Shown: positions 39,011-50,997 of the stretch, piece by piece
How the letters are laid out: each line of letters begins with the position of its first letter
How positions within the stretch are numbered: the stretch's first letter is position 1
NCBI GenBank assembly: GCA_005406025.1
Contig: BGZK01002018.1
Coordinates: 1-64,000 of the forward strand
Reading direction: 5' to 3'
DNA: 64,000 bases
DNA from: Eumeta japonica
Taxonomy: Eukaryota; Arthropoda; Insecta; Lepidoptera; Psychidae
Notes under the pieces: generated by a model
What the model was told of the DNA's origin: nothing
The model's input: the letters and a program-made list of their open reading frames with translations, nothing else
Databases searched by the model: none
Translations under genes and position numbers: made by a program

Positions 39011-39282
39011 TGACTGCCTGATTGGCGCAGTTAGTAGTCACCCTATTTGCTGGACGTGGATTCGTTTCCCGCACACAACAAACATGTATTTGATTAAAAA
39101 TTGATGTTTGACTTGAATCTGAGTGTTTAAATCTGTTATTTGTATATATTTACAAAAAGATATGTAAGTATTATATCAACTATCTGGTACCCATATTACA
39201 AGCCTCGTTGCTTAATTTATGACCAGATGGTGATATGTGTATGTCCGAAGATATTATTGTTATTATTTAAATAAATGTTTGT
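39011..39282 (+). repeat. tRNA-derived SINE
   Basis: Begins TGGCGCAGTTAGTAG (box A-like), then GTGGATTCGTTTCCC (box B-like). The body ATCAACTATCTGGTACCCAT and ACCAGATGGTGATATGTG recurs inverted at 17225-17460. The family is not named from memory. Confidence 0.65.
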
Positions 39283-39664
39283 ATCTTTGCCCCCTATTTA
39301 TGCTTAAATCATTGTTCCGCTTACGATGTTAGATGATACATTGTACACACATCGGGGAAATTTTCTGAAAAAAAAAATTTGCATTTGTCCCCGGTTTAAT
39401 CCATGTATTTGTACTGTTAAGACGAATTAGTAAACCAATTCTAAAAATTCTTCTAATAATATATATGCTATTCCTGAGCAAATTAGACTGCTACATTTAG
39501 CCTTGGCTTCACCCATGTATTCATATTTGTAAGACGATTTTAATAATTCTTTAACTAATAGTAAGCTACACTATTCCTAAGTATATATATATTCATAGAA
39601 TAGAACTATAATAGAATAAAATATATCTTATATTTAATTTTAAGACTAGCATTTGGCCTTAGTT

Positions 39665-39886
39665 CAGAACCAGATAACTTGCTTTACATTATAATGTTAA
39701 TTAAGAAAAAAATTTATACCTGATCACTTTATTTCAACCACAATAAGATACGTGCATTTGTGTTATTTTCTCAACATTAAGTGTCGAGTTTATTTAAGGC
39801 AATGCAAATAGTATATCTCAATTAGTTGCCTATGAAGTAAGTCGCTGCTACATTCACTACAGTTTTACACTCAGGGCGAGGAGCTG
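39665..39886. repeat. Direct duplication, copy 1 (about 222 bp)
   Basis: From CAGAACCAGATAACTTGCTT to CAGTTTTACACTCAGGG this segment matches 42508-42731 with scattered substitutions. It sits directly before the minisatellite. Confidence 0.92.
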
Positions 39887-40490
39887 AGAACGGGACTGGG
39901 ATTGAGTGTGGGACGGCAGCAGACGCCAAAATGTGAGCGGGATCGGAATCGAAACCCGAGTGGGGATCGAAACTGGGAACGGGATTGGGATTGAGTGTGG
40001 GACGGCAACAGACGCCAAAATGTGAGCGGGATCGGAATCGAAAGCCGAGTGTGGATCCAAACTGAGAACGGGACTGGGATTGAGTGTGGGACGGCAGCAG
40101 ACGACAAAATGTGAGCGGGATCGGAATCGAAACCCGAGTGGGGATCGAAACTGGGAACGGGATTGGGATTGAGTGTGGGACAGCAACAGACGCCAAAATG
40201 TGAGCGGGATCGGAATCGAAAGCCGAGTGTGGATCCAAACTGAGAACGGGACTGGGATTGAGTGTGGGACGGCAGCAGACGACAAAATGTGAGCGGGATC
40301 GGAATCGAAACGCAAGTGGGGATCGAAACTAGGAACGGGATTGGGATTAAGTGTGGGACGGCAACAGACGCCAAAATGTGAGCGGGATCGGAATCGAAAG
40401 CCGAGTGGGGATCGAAACTGAGAACGGGACTGGGATTGAGTGTGGGACGGCAGCAGACGCCAAAATGTGAGCGGGATCGGAATCGAAAGA
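39887..40490. repeat. 89-bp minisatellite, about 6.8 copies
   Basis: GAGTGTGGGACGGCA recurs at 39904, 39993, 40082, 40171, 40260, 40349 and 40438, always 89 bases apart. Units alternate between CAGCAGACG and CAACAGACG and between GAACGGGACTGG and GAACGGGATTGG variants, a dimeric 178-bp higher-order pattern. Because 89 is not a multiple of three, all three minus-strand frames are exercised and happen to lack stops. This gives three long overlapping open frames (up to 218 codons) that are not genes. Confidence 0.95.
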
Positions 40491-41113
40491 GGAACCGGCT
40501 TTGAAATTGACATCGATAGATATAAAAGATATTGATCGATGATATATGAATAAGGATCTATCCTATGTCCATGCTGACGAAATTGCGGGCGTTAATTAAA
40601 TATATGGGTAAGCTACCCACAAGAAAGGACAGAACTTTTCTGGGCTAAATAGTTTGAAAGAAAAATCAGTGGCCATATAGAGGTTTAAATTACAAAATTT
40701 AAGCCTTTTAATTTTAATGAAACAAGAATAATGCTGCAACGCAATCCAATTTTTGAATATAAATTTCATATATCCAAAAAAGTTTTCATATATACTACAT
40801 AAGCATGTCGGTAACGCGAACTTATAAAATTTTACCCATCCGAAAAACTTCTAACATACCTGTAGAAGTTTTCACTTCAATAGATCTTCATCTTAAAAAT
40901 TCTGTTCGTCTTATTCACTATGATGATATTTAGATTGTTATGTTCTGTACTTCTCATATTATGTCAATCAAAATGTAAAATTTAGTGCATACAATACGGA
41001 CTGGAGTCATCAAGCGCTTTTATTTACAACCCTGATGGCTAAAATGTAAATGATAAATTTAATATTAAATTGTATTATAAAGATTGTTACAAATCGGTAG
41101 TTAATTGCCATAC

Positions 41114-41388
41114 CGTCGTGGAATGCGAACGCTCCATCCACGAACTCTTCCTCCTCGTGCGTTTGCGGCGTCGCCCTCCGCACCAGGATGGTCAGGTTGG
41201 CGCCCCGCGAGGTGACCGCTTGCCTCGGGAGGAACCTGCCCGCCGGGTCGCGCGCCTCCCGCGCCGCCGGCCCGCACACCCGCAGCAGAGTCCGCTGCTC
41301 CCTCTCGGAGCGCTCCCGGCGCTCGCCCCGCGCGGGCGCCTCGTGTAGGCCCTCGACGATCTCAATATGAGATCGGCAAGATTGAGAC
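41114..41388 (-). CDS. CUB gene, exon 5: second half of CUB2
   Basis: The acceptor GTGCACAG and donor GTATGG flank an open frame in the phase left by exon 4 (AA|G). It encodes KSQSCRSHIEIVEG, the third CUB cysteine followed by the conserved acidic strand. A charged Arg/Glu-rich loop follows, then LLRVCGPAAR with the fourth cysteine, then SRGANLTILVRR and FVDGAFAFHD, the last CUB strands. The charged loop is longer than in compact CUB domains. Confidence 0.93.
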
Positions 41389-42507
41389 CTGTGCACACGT
41401 CGATCGCTGAATAATTCAGGGAAGGATCACCCGGTACTTACTCCCTGCATTAGATAGTGTATTAGAGGCTTATTGGACCGTGAGGTAGCTACATATCCTA
41501 TAATGGTATAACAAGATATATTTTGTGAAAGACATAATTATACACCTATATATTTTTAAATAGCAAAAGAGACACTTATGATGGAATTTTGGTGTGTTCT
41601 ATTTGTATGTCAGACATTTCCCTCAGTAATATATTGCTGTCCAAATGTAAAAAAATTAAGGGCATCAAAACTAAAACTGGCTCTGTTGTAACATATTTTG
41701 TCCACATCTATTTATTGTTAGAAAACTCCATAATTATTTAAATACAATCAAATATTAGACGAATTAAGAATTATATCTTTTCGTTTCTTGTATATCATAT
41801 TAAAATTTAAACTCATATATAATTTGAAATGAACTTAGTTTTAGGGGAAATTTTTTTCTTTCATAATTTTGAGTGCTATTTATTTTTAATTATAAGAAAT
41901 GTGTAAAAAAGCAATCGTTTGCTTATCTTTGAAGGCTTCAATGCAGAAATTTAAGATATTAATTACATATAAATAAAATAAATAACTGTGTTATGTAATC
42001 ATTCATCTTTTCCTAATTCTTTATTTGCAAAAAATAATAGTCAATTATCTTTAATCGCTTTTCTTTAAATATAAACAAAATATAGTACATTTTTTCTTTT
42101 TGCGTTGTATCATTTTTTTTTATAACGAATTAAAAATTTGGTTATTATAAGAGGTATGACATTATTTGTATTATTTTTAGGAAAAAGTATCAATGTACTT
42201 TCATGTAAATAAAAATGACGAATTGAAAATTTTAATGTGTCAATTTGTTGACTAGTTAATTAGTTAATCAAAGTTACAGACTTAATTTTGTGCTTTTTCT
42301 ACTGGTAAAATCAAGTATTGCGATAAATACCGCAGAAGTTATTTTAGTTATAAAAAAGTTATCAAGCATTTGAGAAACATTCCTCTCACGCACAATGATG
42401 AAACAAATCAACTGACGTCTTTTTATGGAATGTTTAAATGTTTAATGAACCTAATTAACATTATGAAAATTATTCTATAACGCTTTTTATTTTCAAATAT
42501 ACGCAAG

Positions 42508-42731
42508 CAGAACCAGATAACTTGCTTTACATTATAATGCTAATTAAGAAAAAAATATTATACCTGATTACTTTATTTCAACCACAATAAGATACGTGCA
42601 TTTGTGTTATTTTCTCAACATTAAGTGTCGAGTTTATTTAAGGCAATGGAAGTAGTATATCTTAGTTAGTTGCCTATGAAGTAAGTCGCTGCTACATTCA
42701 CTACAGTTTTACACTCAGGGCAAGGAGTTGA
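42508..42731. repeat. Direct duplication, copy 2
   Basis: Second copy of 39665-39886, about 2.84 kb away and in the same orientation. Differences include GCAATGCAAATAG versus GCAATGGAAGTAG. The minisatellite does not follow this copy. Confidence 0.92.
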
Positions 42732-43044
42732 TACGGTGGTTTTGTAACCAAATCGATCTGTTACCGTTAGTTTAACAAGTTCGAATGTCTTTACGATCTC
42801 CTCTGTCTGTGAGTGGTGTAAATAAAAAGATTTGATATATTTTTACCCAAAAGAAATAGTATCTGTAAGGTCCGATTTAATTTCGGATATTAGTATTCTA
42901 AAATGCTGTTGGAATCTAAGTTTTTAGCTTGGCAATAAATAATAAAGACGGACACGGCTGATGGGAGGCAAGGGAATGGCGGTAGATGTCAGGCGGAACA
43001 CGAATTCGGAAGAAAATAAAGTTAAGTGTAAAAAAGTGTTTTAT

Positions 43045-43365
43045 TATGTAGGGGGCATCCATTAATTACGTAAGACGATTTTATCGAATTTTGTGTAAAT
43101 ACGTTAATCTGTGTTTCATTGCGTTGGGTTTATTAAAAATATACATAATGATTTGCTTAATTTTTGTTAATGGCATGTAGCCAAGAACAACAATATGTAG
43201 CTATTTTAAATCATTGTTGTTTGCGCACAGAAACTCGGTAACTCGATAAATATTATTGTGTAGTATTAGCGTCTTCTTGGTGGAAAAACATGTTAATTTT
43301 TATCCTATTTTCTCGCAATAAAAAATTACGAGATATTTGTCGAGACCCCCCCCCCCTCCAGTAAT
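43045..43365. repeat. Dispersed-repeat candidate with C-run
   Basis: GGGGGCATCCATTAATTACG at the left and a run of about 14 C then TCCAGTAATTAAATAAG at the right suggest a short element with weakly inverted ends. A related motif (GCATTACGTAAGCACC near 28928) occurs elsewhere. Confidence 0.35.
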
Positions 43366-45124
43366 TAAATAAGTAAGTAAGCGCCACACGTGATTAATGA
43401 ACGCTCCCATACCTGAAGACTTTCATTATTGGTATGACAGTGTACCTACCATTTCTAAAGTTGTTAAAGATAGATATCGATCTACTGTAGAAGATTGTGA
43501 TTGTTAATATGATGAGCGATAAAGATTTATACGAAAATTGTGATTTCAAATAACCAAAACAAAATTAGTAGTGGTTTTTAAAGTGTTTTAGTCTATAGCT
43601 GACTTCGTTTTTAAATTCGTCAAATCCACACAATTGGTTTGGTTAATCGTTATTGTTTTAGAATTTCAATATTGAGATGCTTAACAATAATGTGTATTAC
43701 GAGGCTATAATTAGCTTGTGACAATTTGAGTTCTGAAAAGCTTTCATAAAATATCAAATTGCTTTTATCTCAAGGACTTACAACTTAAATAAGTGTTATT
43801 GAAATGGCACTCTTAAAATGCCTACGAGATTCTTCTTATTGCACCTACCCACAACTAAAAATAGATAAAATATGATAATTTTATTTAAAAATTGCGGTGT
43901 GTTGAGTCTGATAATTATACGATAATTCAAGCTATAGTACTGATGGCATCTTACCAATTTTAATTTTTCTCGCTTTTTACGCAAAGAAAATTTGGCAGAA
44001 ACTTATACAAATTCAATGTCGCGTTTAAAGTTTATGTATCTGAAAATGATAAATGTAGCTTGCATTAAATTCATATTCAAAATATTTTTATTTTGTAGGT
44101 TATAAAATAACATTTGAAATGAATCATAATTTTTTTGCTAATTGACATTTTACCATTCCTTTGATAGGCAGTTTTCCCTCAAGAAAAACAAATAAGAAAC
44201 TTAAGAAACTTTTTTATAATTTCTTCACGTATAGACAAAACAAATACAAAACCATTGATGAACAAATAGCCCGGTAAAAAGTCGAACCGCCTGTGCCCAT
44301 ATGGATATTTGTCTTCTCAATATTCCGAAATAGTATAATACTCTTTTTTATTGAGTAATTGTTTAAAATGCTCTTAAATTTATATAAGAGTAAATTTTAT
44401 ACATCTATAGAGAGTCTATGGAACGTGCACACACACAGCTTCCTAATTTATGACTTTGCATAGTCGACTAAAATGTGACCACGGGTTTTTTTTTTGGTTC
44501 TGTTAATGAGTTTATGTCGATCACTATTACTTTTAAATATCTTTAAATTGTTTTTTTAAAGTATATATATGCATTGGGATGATAAAGTAAGATTTCAGTT
44601 TCCTTAAACTTACTTTTAACAGATATATGAGACCAAAATTAAAAGGAAAAATGGAAGTGTCAACAAAATGCAAACAGAAAAAGCATATCGTTGATTTTAC
44701 TTTCCAAATAGTCATCATTATTTCTATATCGTTTTTCTATTGTCTTGGTGTAATAAATTTATTATTTTAATTTTTCCCCAATTGATTTTTGGAAGTATTG
44801 ATAAATAAATATTAAGTGAACTAATTGGTGAAGTGCGAATCTGATAGTTGAATAAATGTAATACTTCCGACTAAGAACTACTTGCTCTATTGGCTAAAAG
44901 TAAATGGGGTCACATACTAATATTAAATACTTCTCAATTATGGAGTTAATAGAAGTTGTACCGATTCTGTTTCTTTTACATGTAGGATTTCCTTATACCT
45001 CAGGTATATAATTTTTAAAATTTTTGTTTTTGTAGAAGAATTTAATAATTTCAAATTCAAAATGGACCTGTCTAAAGATTTTTCTATCCAACCGATATTT
45101 GTAAATTTGTGTAATATACAATAC

Positions 45125-45380
45125 ATATTTAGAGGGACAAAGGAACAGGCGATCCATCAGAGAGTAAATGCTCACCGTCGCTCATGGACATTCCCATGGC
45201 CAGGAGTCACCAGTGCTTTGCTAACCTCTTGGATAGGAATAGGACATTTGATAGATATAGGAACAGGATAACAGAGGGGGATTATGGTGTGGGAAGGGGG
45301 AGCGGGATAACAGAGAGAGAGAAAGAGAGAAAGAGTATATCTAAGAAGAGAGGAGTTGGCCATCGGAACTCTCATTCACT
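45125..45380. repeat. Old dispersed repeat, copy 1
   Basis: CATGGACATTCCCATGGCC and GGAGTCACCAGTGCTTTGCT match 47880-47990 (CATGGACACACGCAACCC, GGAGTCACAAGTGCTTTGCC). A third, more diverged piece is near 60630-60720 (CAGTGCGTTACCAGCCTCTT). A purine-rich GAGAGAAAGAG stretch follows at 45310-45335. Confidence 0.5.
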
Positions 45381-46761
45381 TGATAAAGTGCAATCGCTTA
45401 AATAAGCGAATTTTATATGTTTTTAATATCACGATTAATCGGGTATAGGTTTTTTTTTTCATTAAATTTCAGTATTTATGTAAAACAGATTTAATTTTTA
45501 TTATAAACAAAAAACTTAATTTTTTGGTAATAAATAAATTATTAAAAGTATCCGTTACTCTAACTGAATTTTAGGGGTGTATAATCTTTATAAACACAAT
45601 TGCATTAAACAATTTTTCGTCACTTTTCATTGTTAGGCTAATAATACATGGGAATAGAGCATTTTTCTTCGATCACAATCCATTCCACCTTTTCGGAGAT
45701 AAGTCGGAACAAACAGAAAGATATTTAATTTACATAAATTTTGTTCGTTTTTAATGTTGGATTGTTTACTAATATAGGAGCACATTCACTAAATATTTTA
45801 AGAATTTTTGTATGAATTCATAGTAAAATCAAAAGATAATAATAAAATTGTCGATAATAGTTTTGGTAAGGCACATCATTAGACTGTATCTATAAACGTG
45901 GAAAAGCCGTATACCCTTAGGGTCATGCTTGTTAATTATATTACTATCCCTTTTTGTTTCATTACTATAAGGAAAACAAGTCCAAGTAAAAAGAAATATG
46001 TTACTATTTTATTGCTCCATTTAAGTTATTTTTGCTCTGGGATATATCCGACGTCAATGTTGCCAACATTATTTTTCAAAAAATCTTGTAACAAAATAAA
46101 TCCCACTTTTCAAAGATAAATCCGCTTTATTAATATCATAGTCTACATAGTTTACAAAGAAAAAATGCATCTTTACGTTTTCAATAAAACATATCAAACT
46201 GTGCCTTAATAATTAAAAAAAAACACTGTTATAAACTCCCAACTAGAATTATGCAATCGATAATAGTAGTCCCATTGCTGGTAACAGCAGTATTCTGTTT
46301 AAATGTTAGTGTGAAATATAACAGAGTGTTCTTTTATGATTTTTCTAGATGTGCCATTGAATAATAAAAATATTACAAAGAAAATAAAACACTGTTATTA
46401 TTCTCTAAAATGTACAATACATTATTCGATAAACACTTCTCAATTAGGCGACGCTGTCCTGCCAATCTTCTTTGTGAACATTTCTTTCAAGTCGTATATT
46501 AATTCGAAATAAAATTAAAATGTCTATAAATAGTGTTATTTAATTTTATCTGTTAGGAAATTCGAAATGACAATTATTTAATTTACGAACATTTTATTTG
46601 GCACACTACAAATAACTGAAGATATTAATTAAATTCTTGAAATAAACCAACATGTTAAGGGAATCCGCACCGTAATTAAATTTGCTTTAGGAAAAACTTT
46701 CTATATGTAAAATACTTAGACAGTTCGGTTGAAATTATCTTTAGATTACTCGAAAAAACCT

Positions 46762-46957
46762 ATATATATAATGAAAATAGGTTGTCTTTGTTCGCCAATC
46801 ACGTAAAAACTACTAAACGTATAGACATGGGACTGGGACCATTCGATGCGGGATGATTTGTAGATGGTTCTAGGTTACTCATTTTTCGAATTCCGTAAAT
46901 CCTTCGCCATTTTATTTATAATAAAAATTACCCAGCAAAGCGGGCGGGTCAGCTAGT
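46762..46957 (+). mobile_element. Helitron-like 3' end, copy B
   Basis: Near-identical to 393-581, including the terminal CAGCTAGT. It lies immediately downstream, in minus-strand sense, of the putative alternative exon with its AATAAA at 46971-46976. The insertion therefore abuts the presumed polyadenylation region. Confidence 0.6.
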
Positions 46958-46998
46958 ATTTATATAAATGTTTATTGAACGGAAATTTACTTGGTACG

Positions 46999-47233
46999 TT
47001 ATGAAACATTGCACAAGTACACGATATTTCCAAGTGAATAAATACTGAACAGAAACACCAGGAAACCAGCGAAAGCAGAAAACGCGAGCAGCAAAATGCG
47101 GTTCCCGAGGATACAACAACTGCCGCTGCTCCCGCTTCCGTTTACATTTCGCGTTACGTCACCACCGACAAGATGTGCTCCGTGTCTATTTCGGTAGGCG
47201 TATTTGTTCTGTGGCGTCCGCAAATGTGACTGG
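46999..47233 (-). CDS. Putative alternative terminal exon encoding a transmembrane segment
   Basis: The open frame lies in the intron between CUB exons 4 and 5. An acceptor CTAACTGCAG ends at 47234. Joining it to exon 4 (which leaves AA) is in phase and gives NQSHLRTPQNKYAYRN, a Gly/Ser/Cys stretch, then about 25 hydrophobic residues (ILLLAFSAFAGFLVFLFSIY), and a stop at 46999-47001. An AATAAA on the minus strand (46971-46976) follows about 25 bases after the stop. This could yield a shorter membrane-anchored isoform ending within CUB2. It could equally be part of an independent small gene or a chance frame; the chance of phase match is one in three. Confidence 0.35.
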
Positions 47234-47869
47234 CTGCAGTTAGACACACGCGGGTAAGTCTTCCCAATTTGTGTTAATCAGTGCCGTTTTTTTTTCTCTG
47301 AAATCAAAAGTTCGACAGCGAGTGTTCGTGATTTTGATCGCAATATTTCAATTTTTTTTAAATGCCTGTAGTTTTAGAAAAAAAATTATATCAGATGAAA
47401 AGAGAGTAATAGTTGAAAATACGGAATGACCTAAAAAGTGGGTAAAAGTTATTAGTTCACAGAAAACCATTAACATAGAGATGGAATTCTGTTACGAGAT
47501 ATTGAACGATCGATATACATAAATAGGTTTTTGCCATAAAAAATATATCGATTATGCTAATCCATTATTAAAATAGGTTTTTAAAAGTAAGTCTATTGTG
47601 AAAATTACTTGAACCGCCAGTCAACCATTAGTGGTAAACTTTTAGGCTATTTATGATGTTTAAAAAGTGTGAGCTGTACGTAATTAACTCCTATGAATTA
47701 CGTTACAAGAAACGATCAGAGTCAACTATGAATATGATACTACAATGGATAAGGGATCACCTCAAGTGACACCTATAAATGTTGGAAAGTTTCCAAAGCA
47801 TCCTTGCTTGCTGAAGACTAAACGGATGCAACTATCTATAAGAAATCCAGTTTTATAGCGTTTCGAAGG

Positions 47870-48010
47870 GCCAAATGAGCAAGCAAGTCATTAGAGAGTA
47901 GGCAATCACCGTTGTACATGGACACACGCAACCCTAAAGGAGTCACAAGTGCTTTGCCTTCCTTTTGGGAGGGAATAGTATTCCTGATGGAGGGGAGAGT
48001 GGTGTGATGA
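47870..48010. repeat. Old dispersed repeat, copy 2
   Basis: Second copy of the 45125 repeat, in the same orientation; diverged but collinear over about 120 bases. Confidence 0.5.
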
Positions 48011-50033
48011 AAGGGGAAGTTAGCATTATACTATCTCTTGTTATCGATATTTGACGTTACTCATGACTATCGCTCACAGTTAATCCAATAGTTTTTAATT
48101 AATGTAATTCACTATTTTCTGTTTTACTATGTTCCTAATGACGACTTTTGATGTAAACGATCGCATGATTAATTCGCTCGCTCGAAGCAAATTTGGCAAG
48201 TCAAGTGGTGAGATCGATCACTCCGGCGCCGGCCCATAAGGTCACGGTCGACCTTCATTTATCAAGCGGAGATTAGGGATGTAAAATGGTCAAAAAAAAC
48301 TTTATATTGGTTTTAAAAGCTTCGTCGAATAGAGCCCGAATCGGTGAAGTTTAGGAAATAAAATGTTGTCCCCCTTGTGAAAAGGTTTGCGCACTGATTG
48401 TTTTAAAAACAGCCAAAAAAGGTTTTTAATAATAAAAAAATATATATCTTAAACCCCATTTATTATATCACTGCATTTTATCGTTTGCTTCGCTTTTCAT
48501 TAAAGCAATATTTGCCACATTAGATTTGACATGACGTCATGTTTTCTCGTCTCATTTATTGGAATTTATATTACAAGATTTAATACATAACATACTATTT
48601 CAAATACACCAAGACAGCATGCTAAAATAGCAATCTATTTTGGGTTTCGTTATATAGATTACTATAGTATAAAATAAAGAAAAAATTTCACTACAAATTT
48701 GATATCAAAGGGTTCATACCTATAGGTATATTTATGAAAAATATTTTTCAACGAATAGCAACATGAACCGTCTATCTTAAATTAGTTTTCCAAATAAAAA
48801 ATGTACTTATAATATTCATGCGATCGTAACGGAAACATTATTGTATTGGCTAAGTGGTTTAGTCTCCACGAAAGAATAGATAAATAGTGTAATTGCGCTG
48901 CTAAAAACTTCTTTTTGCGGATTTTGTCACGTAAAAATTCAATATATTTATGACAAAACATTTTTCATATCTTCTAATTCTCCCAAAACGCTGATCGGAT
49001 GTTGACGTAGAAAAGATAAATGAAACATATACGGATTGAAATATAAAACTGGTGCAATTGGTGCATATCAACATCTTGACTACAACGACGTTCTTAAGGT
49101 TTATTAAAATACCTACGTCATTATCTGTAATCGACAACTTCCCTGACTTAGGCGCTTAAAAAACTTTGGAAGCGAGTAATATTAGACTCTTTCCAAATGA
49201 CCCGTCATTTAATGTAATCTAGACAAATAACTTATAAATCACGGTAAATATAACGGTCACGATAGCCGGTCGTTATCGACTTCGCCGACGCGTAACGTGT
49301 AAATAGACCTAATATTGCAGCCTGTGTTTAGGGCAAAGTAAAGGGACGGCTCGCATCCCCAGCAGACAAGTAACGTCTTACTACATAAACAGCTTATCAA
49401 GTTTCAACTTCACAAACTGGGGAAGCAAACAAACAAACAACTCCATTGCTGGTTATTATTACATTAAACTTGATATAAATATTTGTATAGTTATATTAGT
49501 TTTCATCAAAGCTAACGTTTTCTAGAATAAGAATTCATCTTTCATCGCACAGTGGTATGAATTTAAAGTAGATCTACAACGACGACTTCATTGTATGAGT
49601 GGATATTATTGTATTTTGCAAATGAAAAGAGTGTAAAATTGAAAATGTTACAAGTGAATGAACATTATTCAAGATATTACAATAAACCTATAGAATTGTG
49701 TGCTTCGTATACACAATATTTTATTTGTGATAAATAATTCTTCTGTTTCTACATCAGTGCATAAACGTATGTTGATGGCCCAAGAGGCGTATGCTAACTT
49801 ATTTTTAAATTAAAGGAAAAATTACTTATATTTTTTAATGTTCAATCAAAAAGATTTAGAATTGCAAACAACATTTGGAAACGAATGTGGTCACAGAATC
49901 TCACATGGGTCTCCCAAACAAAGATAGTTCAGAATGTAATACGAATATTAACGTTTTTCTATATGATGATAGGTACTTATAAATTCCGAGAAGGTAATGA
50001 ACTAGTGGATTTTCTAAAGCATCTCTTACTTAC

Positions 50034-50275
50034 TTGAGGTTATAATTGAACAACGAGACTTGAACGACGTCCGTGGGCGCGCCCATGAGATGTATGGCGC
50101 ACTGCCCCCCGCCAATGCGCGGTGCGCGTATCGAAGTGGCCGGAGCGCGCGCCGCCCGCGCCGTAACCGCGCACCTTGGCGCCGCACCCCACGCGCCCGC
50201 CCGCGCCGCCGCCGAAAGCACCGACGCTCGCGCCGGCGTCGTGTGACACCGCATTCGATTCTAGAAGTTTATCGT
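50034..50275 (-). CDS. CUB gene, exon 4: first half of CUB2, with a frame disruption
   Basis: The acceptor CTTCTACAG and donor GTAAGT are good. The frame starts HDKLLESN, passes a Gly/Ala-rich stretch, and reaches a CUB beginning: a cysteine in RVGCGAK, then SGHFDTRT. After a run of six G (plus-strand C run 50105-50110) the CUB continuation QCAIHLMG, VVQVSLFNYNL appears in the next frame. Treating the run as having one surplus base gives continuous CUB coding and correct phase to exon 5. As given, the unedited frame would leave the CUB path. An assembly error in the homopolymer is most likely; a real null allele is possible. Confidence 0.85.
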
Positions 50276-50744
50276 CTGTAGAAGGAAGTCAAATGCTAAA
50301 GGCTATCGTGTCACTAATGGGATGGAATTTATATTTATGTGTATGTTGACTTCAATATTATCGATGATAGCAATGACAAACTCCAAAAAAAAGATATACA
50401 CAATTTTTTAACTTATATAGTACTTTTGTTTTCACTTAGTCATCATATGGATCTGTCATGATATGGATACCGTAGACTGATTAGCTCTTTGATGCAAATC
50501 ATTTGTATTTTTAAAACTCGCTAAATGCAAAGGACATATTGGACTCAAATCAAAATGTGATAGTAATGTTTTTTAAGCGTTTTATTTCTATAAGGTATCG
50601 AATTCTGAGGACAAAAGTTACGTCATCTATGCCAAAATAAGTGTGTTTCAAGCACAGTTTTATTGCTACAGTAATTGCAAGTTATTACAAGATATTGTCT
50701 TCTCGTTTCAATTTGCATTTCATGTTGATCTACCGTCAACTCAC

Positions 50745-50884
50745 GGTTATGGTGGTGCGTGAGCGCGGCCAGCGGCGGCGCGGCGGCCGCGGTGGGCGCG
50801 GGCGCGCTGGGCTCGGCGCGCTCGATGAACTCCAGCCGCGCCAGGAACCCGTTGTAATCGTAGGGCGGCAGCAGCGGGCCCGAA
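50745..50884 (-). CDS. CUB gene, exon 3: end of CUB1 and Ala/Pro-rich linker
   Basis: The acceptor ACACCGCAG and donor GTGAGT flank an open frame continuing FNSG, PPYDYNGFLARLEFIE, which is the terminal G-F-.-A strand of a CUB domain. A low-complexity stretch rich in Ala and Pro and a run of three His follow and form the linker to CUB2. The codons are almost all G/C-ending, unlike the surrounding AT-rich introns. It leaves with one base (C), which joins exon 4 as CAC. Confidence 0.92.
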
Positions 50885-50997
50885 CTGCGGTGTCGGATTT
50901 TGTCTCTTAATCTAACTATTATGATTCTATTTATACTTGAACGCTATTTAAAATATATTAAGTAACAAAATAAAATGTATAAAAATAGTGTACTTAC

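Larger units (their letters stand above)
39340..40600 (+). mobile_element. Interspersed element, copy 3, expanded by an 89-bp minisatellite
   Basis: Begins like copies 1 and 2 (TTAGTAAACCAATTCTAAAA) and ends with TCCTATGTCCATGCTGACGA. It is interrupted near 39670 by the segment duplicated at 42508, and its purine-rich core is amplified as the tandem array at 39887-40490. Confidence 0.5.
42732..46761 (-). other. Intron between exons 4 and 5, middle part
   Basis: AT-rich, with dispersed repeats at 43045 and 45125 only; no gene seen. Confidence 0.45.

Noticed and set aside
39822..40513. Three minus-strand frames of 138-218 codons
   Set aside because: Products of the 89-bp tandem array, which lacks stops in every minus frame; no family resemblance, no splice context.
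50040..50281. Arg-rich plus-strand frame opposite exon 4
   Set aside because: Shadow of the coding strand; no splice signals on the plus strand.
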